Source: Burkholderiales bacterium | Lineage (GTDB): Bacteria; Pseudomonadota; Gammaproteobacteria; Burkholderiales; Usitatibacteraceae | DNA: 40,797 bases | Assembly: GCA_019634955.1 (NCBI GenBank) | Contig: JAHCAK010000034.1 | Location: 1-40,797 of the forward strand | Direction: 5' to 3' | In this document: positions 29,101 through 38,014 of the stretch, one piece after another | How positions within the stretch are numbered: position 1 is the stretch's first letter | How the letters are laid out: the number at the start of each line of letters is the position of its first letter | The notes under the pieces: generated by a model | What the model was told of the DNA's origin: nothing | Databases searched by the model: none | Seen by the model: only the letters and a program-made list of their open reading frames with translations | Program-made: the position numbers and the translations under genes

Positions 29101-30603
29101 ACGAACCTCAATCGAAACTACCGCAAGGACGGCTCGGTCATCTGGGTGGAGTGGCACAACTCCGCGCTTCGCGATTCCGGGGGCCGCCTCGTTTCCATCC
29201 TTTCGTTCGCCCAGGACGTCTCCACCCGCATCCAGGCCGAGGAGCGGCTGCAGTACATGGCCACGCACGACGGGCTCACGGGCCTGCCCAACCGGCTGGT
29301 GCTGAACGACCGGCTCTCCGCCGCGCTCGCGCGCGCGCAGCGCTCCGGCCACGGCGTGGGCGTGGTCTTCCTCGACCTCGACCACTTCAAGGACGTGAAC
29401 GACACGCTGGGCCATCGCGTGGGCGACGAACTGCTGAAGGTCCTGTCCCGGCGCCTGCGCGCGGCGCTGCGCCAGAGCGACCTGCTGGTGCGCATCTCCG
29501 GCGACGAGTTCGTGATCGTGCTGGAGGACCTCGAGGGCGACGGCGGCCCCGACCGCGTGGCGCAGAAGGTGCTGGACGAGGTGCTGCGCCCCTTCGCCAT
29601 CGAGGGCCACGACGTGCAGGTGAGCGGGAGCCTCGGCTACGCGCTCTACCCCGAGGACGGCGCGGACGCGGAGACCCTCCTCAAGAACGCCGACGCGGCG
29701 ATGTACCACGCGAAGGAGCTGGGCCGCAACAGCTGGCGCGCCTTCTCGCGCGCGCTCGCGCAGCGCCGCGACCAGCGCCTGGGGCTGGAGACCGCGCTGC
29801 GGCGCGCCATCCGCAACCGCGAGTTCGAGCTGCACTACCAGCCCATCCTCGACGTCGTGACGGGCCACGTCTCGCAGGTGGAGGCGCTGGTGCGCTGGAA
29901 CGACCCGGCGCGCGGCACGGTGCTCCCCATGACCTTCATCCCCGTGGCGGAGGAGGCCGGCCTCATGCGCGACCTCGGCCAGTGGGTGTTCGAGGAGGCC
30001 TCGCGGCAGGCGGCGCGGTGGAACGCGGGCGGGGCGGGGCCGATCGTCGTGGGCGTGAACCTCTCGGCGAGCCAGCTTCGCGATTCCACGATCGTCGCGG
30101 AGTTCGAGGCGACGCTGCAGGCCACGGGTTGCTCGCCCAACTGGCTCGCGCTGGAGATCACCGAGACCAGCATGGTGAAGGACGTCGAGGGCGTGAGCCT
30201 CACGCTGAGGAAGCTGCGCCGCCTGGGCTTCCGCATCGCCATCGACGACTTCGGCACCGGGTTCTCGAGCCTTTCGCACCTGCGCCACCTGCCGCTGGAC
30301 GCGCTCAAGATCGACAAGTCGTTCGTGGCCGACATCGACGGCGACGGCCGGCGCGCGGCGGAAAGCGGCGGGGCGGCGATCGTCTCGGCCGTGACGGGCC
30401 TCGCGCGCGGCCTGGGCCTCGAGGTGATCGCCGAGGGCGTCGAGCGCCCCGCCCAGCTCGCCTTCCTGCGCGACCAGGGCTGCGCCTCGTACCAGGGCTA
30501 CCTCGCCTGCCCGCCGATGCCGGTGGCGGAGCTGGAGCGCTGGCTGGCGAAGCAGTCGCCGCGCAAGCCCGTGACGCGGAAGAAGCGCGCTACCAGGAAA
30601 TAG
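26197..30603 (+). CDS. Eight-PAS GGDEF-EAL cyclic-di-GMP protein
   Basis: A 1468-residue soluble sensor with no signal or membrane helix. Eight PAS domains begin near residues 29, 151, 274, 397, 523, 649, 775 and 900, most with the same opening (NIPEAIxxxxRDGRYxFxN). A diguanylate cyclase domain follows (ATHDGLTGLPNRL at ~1022). Its motif is SGDEF (~1101) rather than GGDEF, with an RQSD inhibitory site five residues before. The EAL domain shows EALVRW (~1229), NLSASQL, EITETSM, DDFGTGFSSL, KIDKSF and EGVE, so the phosphodiesterase looks intact. Start ATG 26197 is taken at the beginning of the first PAS. The last 14 bases overlap the tail of the convergent kinase gene. Confidence 0.93.
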   Translation: MATPPGLPADSLDPVLASIRPGLALLGFPAYVIDRQRRYRFLNEAYERYFDRRAADMVGRTVEEVFGPPPPDGRRTALDRALAGESLTFDREARHGPPKGRWIRLHYIPVRSEAGVVAATVVLMDIQHLKDAQDAIAQRERQLSLITDTIGFPVTYIDREGVVRFANAHSAAWAGLTPKAMIGRNIADLTPPKILAQSRPMMERALAGEAVTYEREAMWPGRETRHIRGHMIPDRDDTGTVRGILAILMDIEEDHRLKESLLAKSREMQLVMDNVGVPMAYIGADRRFRFANAPGPDWPQEINTANVVGRTLDEIYPPEVLRRVEPLVARALAGEQVVYERLGTNARGEQRWVRVRLTPDAIDGKVHGIFSVMIDIDDDRRLNEALARQERQLRFYAENIPEAIAFVGRDGRYEFANKTFERVRGMPAAGIIGRTVPEVLGEEAAALYFTPFMERLRRGEACSYERLAGPEGGEQRWFQVRLEPHVGEDGTYAGYYVVGTDIHEIKLAQARVEEQEAKLRLFTDNVPVAIAYLDTQRRYVFVNRTFAQFRGLEPAQVIGRTSAEVLGAEAAEALTPIVQRVLAGETMTYERRLSLPSGERRWVLGRSVPDIGPDGRVRGMYVVGHDVQELKDAQEQLLAREEELRFFAENIPEAIVYIDLERGCTFVNNVFLATRGFTREFLLGKFPKDVYGPQEMALLQPSFDRVIAGEAVSYEREIDWAGSGGRKRWVRVKLTPRKGADGRVLGFYVVSHDIHDLITAQTSIAEKERELREVIDSIPTPMVYQDADRRYRYANDAFLDYVGKEAGEVIGRTAREVLGEDRGRLLDPYLDRVYAGETVAVERPIDFADGRTRWMSIRYTPRRDPTGAVIGCYVTTSDIHERKAAEEELRRTHSVLSAHVEGTPLAVIEFDPDLRVVRWSGNAASFFGWSADEALGRALGDWRLVFEEDAPAVDAMFRRLIRGPESQATNLNRNYRKDGSVIWVEWHNSALRDSGGRLVSILSFAQDVSTRIQAEERLQYMATHDGLTGLPNRLVLNDRLSAALARAQRSGHGVGVVFLDLDHFKDVNDTLGHRVGDELLKVLSRRLRAALRQSDLLVRISGDEFVIVLEDLEGDGGPDRVAQKVLDEVLRPFAIEGHDVQVSGSLGYALYPEDGADAETLLKNADAAMYHAKELGRNSWRAFSRALAQRRDQRLGLETALRRAIRNREFELHYQPILDVVTGHVSQVEALVRWNDPARGTVLPMTFIPVAEEAGLMRDLGQWVFEEASRQAARWNAGGAGPIVVGVNLSASQLRDSTIVAEFEATLQATGCSPNWLALEITETSMVKDVEGVSLTLRKLRRLGFRIAIDDFGTGFSSLSHLRHLPLDALKIDKSFVADIDGDGRRAAESGGAAIVSAVTGLARGLGLEVIAEGVERPAQLAFLRDQGCASYQGYLACPPMPVAELERWLAKQSPRKPVTRKKRATRK

Positions 30604-31888
30604 AGACGCGCGCCCCGCCGAGGGGCGAGGTGCCGACGCGCGCGGCGCCGCCGTGCCACTCGGCCACGCTGCGCACGATCGCGAGCCCCAGCCCCACGCC
30701 GCCCGTCTCGCGCTCGCGGCCCGGCTCGGCGCGGATGAAGGGCTCGAAGACGCGGTCGCGGTCCTCCGGCGCGATGCCCGGGCCGTCGTCGTCCACGTGC
30801 ACGACGGTGCGGGCGCCCTCGCGCTCCACCGTCATCGCCACGCGCGCGCTCGCGTGGCGCACGGCGTTCCTCACCACGTTCACGAGCGCGCGCGCGAGGA
30901 ACTTGCCGTCGCAGGTGAAGGTCTCGGGAAGCTGCGCCGGCGGCTGGATCTCCACCTCGCGGCCGGTGGCGCGCATCTCGTCCTTCGCGCGGCGGATCAC
31001 GTCCTCGACGAGCACGCGGGCCGGGATCTCCTTCGGCGCGTAGGGCGGCGCCTGCCGCAGGTTCGCGAGCAGGAGCAGCTCGTTCACCAGCTCCTCGAGG
31101 TCGGCCACGTCGCGGCCCATGGCCTCGAAGCGCGCCTCGCGCTCGGTGGCGTCGTCCGACTCGCGCGCGAGCTCGAGGTCGAACTTGAGCTGGGCGAGCG
31201 GCGTGCGCAGCTCGTGCGCCACGCCCTGCTCGAGGTCGCGGTGCGACTCGAGCAGCCGCTCGACGCGCTCGCCCATGGCGTTGAAGGCGCCCGCGATGGG
31301 CTCCACCAGGGAGGCCCTGCCCACGCGCGCGCGCGCGCCGAGGTCGCCGTCGCCGACGCGCTGGGCCGCGGCCGTGAGCGCCTCGAGGTCGCGGTAGAGC
31401 GGCTTCACCCAGCGCAGCAGGATGAGCGCGAGGCCCAGCGTCACCAGCGCCACGATGATCGTGTAGTAGAGCGCGAGGTACTCGTAGAGCCCCACCCACT
31501 CGATGCGCAGCACTTCCGCGCCGCCCGGCAGCTTCCTCAGGTACACCTGCCCGCCGCCCGGCCGGTCGCGGAAGGCGATCTCGCCCGCCTGCAGCCGCGA
31601 CTTCTCCGAGGGCGACATGAACCAGTCGTCGGCCACCTGCGCGAGCGGGATGATGCGGTGCTCGAGCCGGTAGGTCGCCTCGATTTCCTTCAGGCGCCCG
31701 CGCCAGTCCGGCACCTCCTTCGCGCCGATGATCCGCTCCGCCCGGTCGAACGCCTGCCCCGCCCGCTTCCGCTGCTGCTCGGCATGCATCTGCGCCATCA
31801 CCTGGTCCGTGAGGTACATGAACCCCACGAACGCCGCCGTCGCCGGCAGCATCAGGAACAGGTAGAGGCGCAGGAAGAGCTTGAGCAT
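30590..31888 (-). CDS. RstB-like sensor histidine kinase
   Basis: A 432-residue membrane kinase. TM1 is at residues ~4-24, a periplasmic domain of about 110 residues follows, and TM2 is about 138-160 (YYTIIVALVTLGLALILL). Then come HAMP, the phospho-acceptor motif GVAHELRTPLAQLKFDLE (His ~224) and the ATPase domain with N, G1 and G2 boxes (VNVVRNAVRHA; DDDGPGIAPEDRDRVFEPF; GVGLGLAIVRSV). The layout resembles RstB. It follows its regulator gene by 65 bp on the same strand. Signal unknown. Confidence 0.9.
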   Translation of the reverse strand: MLKLFLRLYLFLMLPATAAFVGFMYLTDQVMAQMHAEQQRKRAGQAFDRAERIIGAKEVPDWRGRLKEIEATYRLEHRIIPLAQVADDWFMSPSEKSRLQAGEIAFRDRPGGGQVYLRKLPGGAEVLRIEWVGLYEYLALYYTIIVALVTLGLALILLRWVKPLYRDLEALTAAAQRVGDGDLGARARVGRASLVEPIAGAFNAMGERVERLLESHRDLEQGVAHELRTPLAQLKFDLELARESDDATEREARFEAMGRDVADLEELVNELLLLANLRQAPPYAPKEIPARVLVEDVIRRAKDEMRATGREVEIQPPAQLPETFTCDGKFLARALVNVVRNAVRHASARVAMTVEREGARTVVHVDDDGPGIAPEDRDRVFEPFIRAEPGRERETGGVGLGLAIVRSVAEWHGGAARVGTSPLGGARVSISW

Positions 31889-31953
31889 GGGGTGCAAGCG
31901 CAGGGGAAACGCATCCAGTAAACCGGCCAGGCGCGCATGCCCGCCGATCCCTC

Positions 31954-32703
31954 CTACGCATCTCCCGCGAAAAGGTAGCCGCGCAGCCTGACCGTCTTGA
32001 TCATCGCCTCGGCGCCGCCGGCTTCGTGGAGCTTCCTCCGCAACCGGCAGATGCGCGCGTCGATGGAGCGATCCAGCCCGTCGTAGTCGATGCCGCGCAC
32101 CACGCGCAGGATCTCGTCGCGCGTGACGACGGAGCCCTGCCGCGAGGCGAGAAGCCACAGGATGTCGAAGTCGCCCGTGGTGAGGTCGAGCGCGCGCCCG
32201 GCGATGGCGGCGCTGCGGCGGCCGGCGTCGATCTCGAGGCGCCCGGCGGCGAGCTTCGCTTCCTTGGGCGCGCCCTGCGCGGGCCGCGAGCGGCGCAGGA
32301 TCGCTTCGATCCGCGCCAGCAGCACGCGCGGCTCCACGGGCTTCACCACGTAGTCGTCGGCGCCCATCTCCAGGCCCAGCACCTGGTCGATGTCCTCGCC
32401 CTTGGCGGTGAGCATGAGCACGGGCGTGCGGTCGGTGCGGCGCAGCTCCCGGCAGATGGCGAGGCCGTCCTTGCCGGGGAGCATGAGGTCCAGGATCACG
32501 AGATCGGGGCGCAGCCGCTCGATGCGCGAGGCGACCGCGAGCCCGTCGCCCTCGACGTGCACGTCGACCTGGTGCTTCTGCAGGTAGTCGCGGATGGAGG
32601 CCGCGAGGCGGGCGTTGTCCTCGACCAGCAGCACCTTCGGCCGGGGGCCGGGGGATGCGGCGTTGGCAGGCGAGGCGGAACGGGCTTCCACGGTGGCGAG
32701 CAT
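31954..32703 (-). CDS. OmpR-family response regulator, RstA-like
   Basis: A 249-residue regulator. The receiver domain begins after a disordered N-terminus of about 22 residues: KVLLVEDN, phosphorylated Asp72 in LVILDLMLPG, TAKGEDIDQVL and YVVKPVE (Lys). The C-terminal winged helix (LTTGDFDILWLLASRQG; SIDARICRLRRKLHEAGG) binds DNA. Start ATG 32703 leaves the N-terminal extension; an internal start is possible but no other ATG precedes the receiver. Pairs with the downstream kinase. Confidence 0.92.
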   Translation of the reverse strand: MLATVEARSASPANAASPGPRPKVLLVEDNARLAASIRDYLQKHQVDVHVEGDGLAVASRIERLRPDLVILDLMLPGKDGLAICRELRRTDRTPVLMLTAKGEDIDQVLGLEMGADDYVVKPVEPRVLLARIEAILRRSRPAQGAPKEAKLAAGRLEIDAGRRSAAIAGRALDLTTGDFDILWLLASRQGSVVTRDEILRVVRGIDYDGLDRSIDARICRLRRKLHEAGGAEAMIKTVRLRGYLFAGDA

Positions 32704-32770
32704 GGGGCGTCTCGGACGAAGCGGGAAGCATACTCTAGCCGCCCCCCGCCCTCCCCGCGTAACGCTTTGT

Positions 32771-34090
32771 TCACGCGAGCCGCAGGATGGCCTCCAGGCC
32801 GCGGCCACCCGGGCCGTCGCGAAGCTCGAGGGTGCCGCCGTGCAGCTCGGCGATGCGCGAGACGATCGAGAGCCCCAGCCCGCTGCCCTCCTCGCCGGCG
32901 GCGCCCTCCAGCCGAGTGAAGCGCCGCAGCGCGGCCTCCCGGCGGGAGGCGGGAATGCCCGGCCCCTCGTCGGCCACGCGCACGGCGTACCCGGCGCCGC
33001 TGCGCTCGATGCGCACGCTCACCGCGCCGCCCTCGGGGCCGTAGCGGATGGCGTTGTCGACGAGGTTGCCGATGGCGACGACGGCGAGGCCCTCGTGGCC
33101 CGTCACCGTGGCGGGTTCCTCGCCCTCGAGGGAAACGACGGCACGCTTCGCGGCGGCCGCGCCGGCGCGCTGCGAGATCGCCTCCGCCGCCGCCTGCCGC
33201 AGGCCGAAGGGCGCCGCGGCCGCCTTCCACGCGCCCTGCTCCACCCGCGCGAGCGTGAGGAGCTGCTCCACCAGCCGCGTCGCGCGGTCGCCGGCCAGCA
33301 GCGCGTTGGCGATCGCGCGGTCGCGCGAGGCCGCGTCCCCGGCGCCTTGCGCCACCTGGAGCTGCGCGCGCAGGGCCGCGAGCGGCGTGCGCAGCTCGTG
33401 CGCGGCGTCGCTCGTGAAGCGGCGCTCGCCGTCGAGGGAGGAGCGCACGCGCGCGAGCAGCGCGTTCAACCGCGCCACCAGCGGGCCGATCTCCGCCGGC
33501 ACCTCGCCCGCGATCGGCTCGAGGTAGGCGGGGTCGCGCCGCGCGATCTCCTCGCCCACGCGCGCGAGCGGCCTGAGCGATCTCCCCACGGAGACCCACA
33601 CGAGCAGCGCCAGCGCCGGCAACGCCACGCCGAGCGGCCAGGCGAGCGCGGCGAGGATGTCGAGCACCAGGTGGTCGCGGTCGCGGAGCGAGTCGCGCAC
33701 CTGCACGAGATACTTGCGCTCGCCGTCCCACAGGCTGAAGACGCGCCAGCGCCGCCCGCCGGAATCCACCGTGGAGAACCCGGAGTCCTCGTCCGAGAAT
33801 CGCTCGCCGCCCGCGTCGGCCGAGTGCAGCACCAGCCGCGTGCCGCGCTTCCACACCTGGAAGGAGAGCCGCTTCGCGTACTTGTGCAGCGCCGGCGCGT
33901 GCTCCGTGTCGATCGCCTCCTCGTCGTCGTCCGCGCGAAGCGCGAGGATGGCCGCCTTCTGCGCAAGCTGCGCGTCCAGCACCTCCTCGATCTCGTGGTC
34001 GGCCTTCACCGCGAGGGCGACGGCCGCCGCGACCCACGCCACGACCAGCCCGCCGAGCAGGATGGCGAGGAGGCGGCCGCGCACGCTCAC
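32771..34090 (-). CDS. qseC: QseC-like sensor histidine kinase
   Basis: A 439-residue kinase: TM1 residues ~8-28 (LLAILLGGLVVAWVAAAVAL), periplasmic domain with the DEDSGFSTV strand, TM2 ~158-178, a HAMP-like linker, DAAHELRTPLAALRAQLQ (His ~230) and an ATPase domain (NLVDNAIRYGP; DEGPGIPASRR; GSGLGLSIVSRIAELHGG). Similar in arrangement to QseC/PmrB types. The GTG at 34090 overlaps the regulator's TGA (GTGA), so translation is coupled. The symbol is by analogy only. Confidence 0.88.
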   Translation of the reverse strand: MSVRGRLLAILLGGLVVAWVAAAVALAVKADHEIEEVLDAQLAQKAAILALRADDDEEAIDTEHAPALHKYAKRLSFQVWKRGTRLVLHSADAGGERFSDEDSGFSTVDSGGRRWRVFSLWDGERKYLVQVRDSLRDRDHLVLDILAALAWPLGVALPALALLVWVSVGRSLRPLARVGEEIARRDPAYLEPIAGEVPAEIGPLVARLNALLARVRSSLDGERRFTSDAAHELRTPLAALRAQLQVAQGAGDAASRDRAIANALLAGDRATRLVEQLLTLARVEQGAWKAAAAPFGLRQAAAEAISQRAGAAAAKRAVVSLEGEEPATVTGHEGLAVVAIGNLVDNAIRYGPEGGAVSVRIERSGAGYAVRVADEGPGIPASRREAALRRFTRLEGAAGEEGSGLGLSIVSRIAELHGGTLELRDGPGGRGLEAILRLA

Positions 34091-34752
34091 GCGAGCTCCC
34101 GGGGCATCACGTAGCCCACGCCGCGCAGCGTCTGCACGACGCCGGGGTCGAGCTTGCGGCGCAGGTGGTGCAGGTGCACCTCGACCGCGTTCGATTCCAC
34201 TTCCTCGCCCCAGCCGTAGAGCGCCTCCTCGAGCTGGGCGCGCGTGAGCACCGCGCCGGGCCGGCGCATGAAGGCGTGCAGGAGCGCGAATTCCTTGCGG
34301 GAAAGGGCGCAAGGCTCGCCGCGCCAGCGGACCTCGCGCGTGGCCGGATCGAGCGAGAGCACCCCCACGCGAAGGGCCGGCGAGGGGCTGCCCGCCGCGC
34401 GGCGCGAGAGCGCGCGCAACCGCGCCGCCAGCTCGCCCATGTCGAAGGGCTTCACGAGGTAGTCGTCCGCGCCGGCGTCCAGCCCCCCGATGCGGTCCTC
34501 GACGGTGTCGCGCGCGGTGAGGATGAGCACGGGCACGGCGTCCTTGCGGGCGCGCAGGCGGGCGAGGACCTCGAGGCCGTTCCTTCGCGGCAGTCCCAGG
34601 TCGAGAACGACGGCGGCGAAGGCGCCGTCCCCGATCGCGCGGTCGGCGGCGGCGCCATCGCGCACCCAGTCGGCCACGAAGCCGTGCTGCCGCAGCCCCG
34701 CCTGGATGGCGTCGCCCAGCAGCGCGTCGTCCTCGACCACCAGCACCCTCAC
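34087..34752 (-). CDS. qseB: QseB-like response regulator
   Basis: A 221-residue OmpR-family regulator. Receiver: VLVVEDDALLGDAIQAGL, Asp51 in AVVLDLGLPRRNG, LTARDTVEDRI and LVKPFD (Lys101). Winged helix: LSRKEFALLHAFMRRPGAVLTRAQLEEALYGW and VEVHLHHLRRKL. It follows the cytochrome b561 gene by 30 bp and overlaps the kinase gene by four bases. This places a two-component system at the end of the cytochrome cluster, probably sensing a condition tied to it. The symbol is by analogy. Confidence 0.9.
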   Translation of the reverse strand: MRVLVVEDDALLGDAIQAGLRQHGFVADWVRDGAAADRAIGDGAFAAVVLDLGLPRRNGLEVLARLRARKDAVPVLILTARDTVEDRIGGLDAGADDYLVKPFDMGELAARLRALSRRAAGSPSPALRVGVLSLDPATREVRWRGEPCALSRKEFALLHAFMRRPGAVLTRAQLEEALYGWGEEVESNAVEVHLHHLRRKLDPGVVQTLRGVGYVMPRELA

Positions 34753-34782
34753 CCGGCCGCCCTCCCGCTTGAAAGCGCCAGT

Positions 34783-35352
34783 CTAGGCGCCATCGCCGCC
34801 TGCGGCCTTGCGCCCGGTCAGCATCGCGCGAACGAGGTTCTCGCGGTGCAGCCAGCTCGCCACCGCCACGCCGGCCAGGTGCACGCCCACGAGGGCGAGC
34901 AGGAGCCCGGCCAGGAACTCGTGCGCCTCCTCGAGCCATTCGCCGCCGAGGTCGTTGTAGGTCGCCCAGCCGGTGGCGATGGCCGCGGCCGCCGTGGCGA
35001 GCATCAGCACGATGGCCACCGCGCCGGCGGGGTTGTGGCCGACGTGGTGCTCGGGCCGGCCCGCCAGCAGCGAGCGCAGGTAGCGCGCCACCGCCGCGGG
35101 CCCGCGCACGAAGCTCGCGAAGCGCGCGTGCCGCGTCCCCACGAGGCCCCAGAGCAGGCGGAAGGCGACGAGGCCGGCCATCGTGTAGCCCAGCGCCACG
35201 TGCACGTCCCGGAAGCGCTCGCTCTCCGCCGTGAGCCACGCGAGCGCGAAGCAGGCGGCGAAGCTCCAGTGGAAGAGGCGCACGAGGATGTCCCACACCT
35301 TCACCGTGCGCGGCTCGCCCGCGCCGGGCTGCCCGTGGAGGATCGCGCTCAT
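34783..35352 (-). CDS. Cytochrome b561-type membrane protein
   Basis: A 189-residue diheme-type cytochrome b561 of the bacterial family. Four membrane helices carry the expected His residues: VRLFHWSFAACFALAWL (His near residue 28), VHVALGYTMAGLVAFRLLWGL, AVAIVLMLATAAAAIATGW, and AHEFLAGLLLALVGVHLAGV. It passes electrons between quinol and periplasmic cytochromes. The start ATG 35352 overlaps the diheme cytochrome c stop by four bases. Third gene of the DUF1924-diheme c-b561 cluster. Confidence 0.9.
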   Translation of the reverse strand: MSAILHGQPGAGEPRTVKVWDILVRLFHWSFAACFALAWLTAESERFRDVHVALGYTMAGLVAFRLLWGLVGTRHARFASFVRGPAAVARYLRSLLAGRPEHHVGHNPAGAVAIVLMLATAAAAIATGWATYNDLGGEWLEEAHEFLAGLLLALVGVHLAGVAVASWLHRENLVRAMLTGRKAAGGDGA

Positions 35353-35846
35353 CGCGGCCTCCCGCCCGGGACGCGGATGCCGCGCTCCGAGTAGTCGCCG
35401 CGGTCGGCGCCCGTGTGGCAGGCACCGCAGTTGGCGAAGGACTTCACCTCCGGGCGGCGCTGGACGCCGGCCTCGATCTCGCGCCGGTGCTCCTTGCGGA
35501 ACCAGGGCGTGGCGGTGATGCGCAGCAGCGGCTTGCCGATCGCGCTCGTGTCGCGCCTTCCCGCGTTGGCCTCGAGCCAGGTGGCGATCTCGCGCTGCAC
35601 GGCCGGCTCCAGGGTCGCGTCGTCGCCGAAGTGGATGTCGAGTCCCTCCATCACGGCGCGCCAGGACGGGGCGGCGAGCAGCTTCGGCGGGAAGGCTACG
35701 TGGCAGGAGCCGCACTCCTGCCGGTAGGCGGCGTTGTCGAGGCGGTAGGCGTGGCCGCCGGCGTGCGCGCTGAGAGCGTGGGCGCTGGTGGCCGCGGCGA
35801 TCGCGTACATCGCCGCGAGGCGCAGGGCGTTGCGGACGGGGTTCAT
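35349..35846 (-). CDS. Diheme cytochrome c
   Basis: A 165-residue periplasmic cytochrome. The signal peptide is about 29 residues (AAMYAIAAATSAHALSAHA). There are two heme motifs, CGSCH (~45-49) and CGACH (~140-144), near each end of the mature protein. In known clusters this protein (DHC) donates electrons to the sphaeroides-heme-protein-type cytochrome coded next to it. Start ATG 35846 lies nine bases after the stop of the DUF1924 gene. Intact. Confidence 0.93.
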   Translation of the reverse strand: MNPVRNALRLAAMYAIAAATSAHALSAHAGGHAYRLDNAAYRQECGSCHVAFPPKLLAAPSWRAVMEGLDIHFGDDATLEPAVQREIATWLEANAGRRDTSAIGKPLLRITATPWFRKEHRREIEAGVQRRPEVKSFANCGACHTGADRGDYSERGIRVPGGRPR

Positions 35847-35855
35847 GGCGATCTC

Positions 35856-36263
35856 CTATTTCGCGGCGATGAGCCAGGCGAGGATGTCGGCCTTCTCCTG
35901 CGCGGTGCAGGCGCGGCCGGCGACGTCGTTGCAGTTGCGGCGGAACCACTTCTCCACCTTGGCCGCGCTGGTGAAGCGCTCGGGGTTCGCGCCCGGGGCG
36001 AGCGGGGCGATCGCCTTGCCGGTGACGGCGTGCTTGCCGGCCGTCACCGGGTCGGGCGTGTGGCACGAGGCGCAGCTCCACTCCTTGCCATGCGTGGCGG
36101 CGAAGAAGGCGCGCCCGCGCGGGGCCGAGGGGCCGGCGTAGGCGGGGTTCTCGCGCTTCGCCTCGCCGGCGAAGGCGTCGCGCAACTGCGTGGCGGTCTC
36201 GGCCGCGGCCGGCCACGGGGCCGAAAGCGCGGCGAGCACGGCGAGCAGGGCGGGGATTCGCAT
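35856..36263 (-). CDS. DUF1924/SHP-type cytochrome c
   Basis: A 135-residue monoheme cytochrome with a signal peptide (RIPALLAVLAALSAPWPAAA). It has one CASCH motif (~63-67) and the DUF1924 features GRAFFAATHGKEWSCASCH and the C-terminal WFRRNCNDVAGRACTAQEKADILAWL, the Asn/Cys pair typical of sphaeroides heme protein. SHP binds small ligands such as oxygen or NO at an open heme site; its physiological role is unsettled. First gene of the five-gene run. Confidence 0.92.
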   Translation of the reverse strand: MRIPALLAVLAALSAPWPAAAETATQLRDAFAGEAKRENPAYAGPSAPRGRAFFAATHGKEWSCASCHTPDPVTAGKHAVTGKAIAPLAPGANPERFTSAAKVEKWFRRNCNDVAGRACTAQEKADILAWLIAAK

Positions 36264-36387
36264 CGGGGTTCTCCTGTCGGGGGGTCGATGGCCCGCATCG
36301 TGCCGAGGCCGCCTTAACCCCCGCTTAACATGAGAAAATGCGGGTCTTTCCCTCGCCCCACCGCCCCGGCCGGAGCGGCCGCCCCGA

Positions 36388-37994
<1,607 letters not shown>

Positions 37995-38001
<7 letters not shown>

Positions 38002-38014
38002 GGCGCCTCAGCCC
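37995..38014. terminator. Shared palindrome between convergent genes
   Basis: A perfect 20-bp palindrome, GGGCTGAGGC followed by its complement, spans the TGA of prfC (37999-38001) and the reversed stop of the convergent gene (38008-38010). It has no T-run, so a role as a bidirectional terminator is possible but unproven. Confidence 0.4.

Noticed and set aside
26185-30288. Long open frame on the minus strand opposite the PAS-GGDEF-EAL gene
   Set aside because: It is a shadow of a high-GC coding gene with third-position bias; the plus strand shows eight clear PAS domains, GGDEF and EAL.
26850-31043. Second long plus-strand frame within the same gene
   Set aside because: Arg/Pro/Ala-rich text without any domain; a frame shadow of the real gene.
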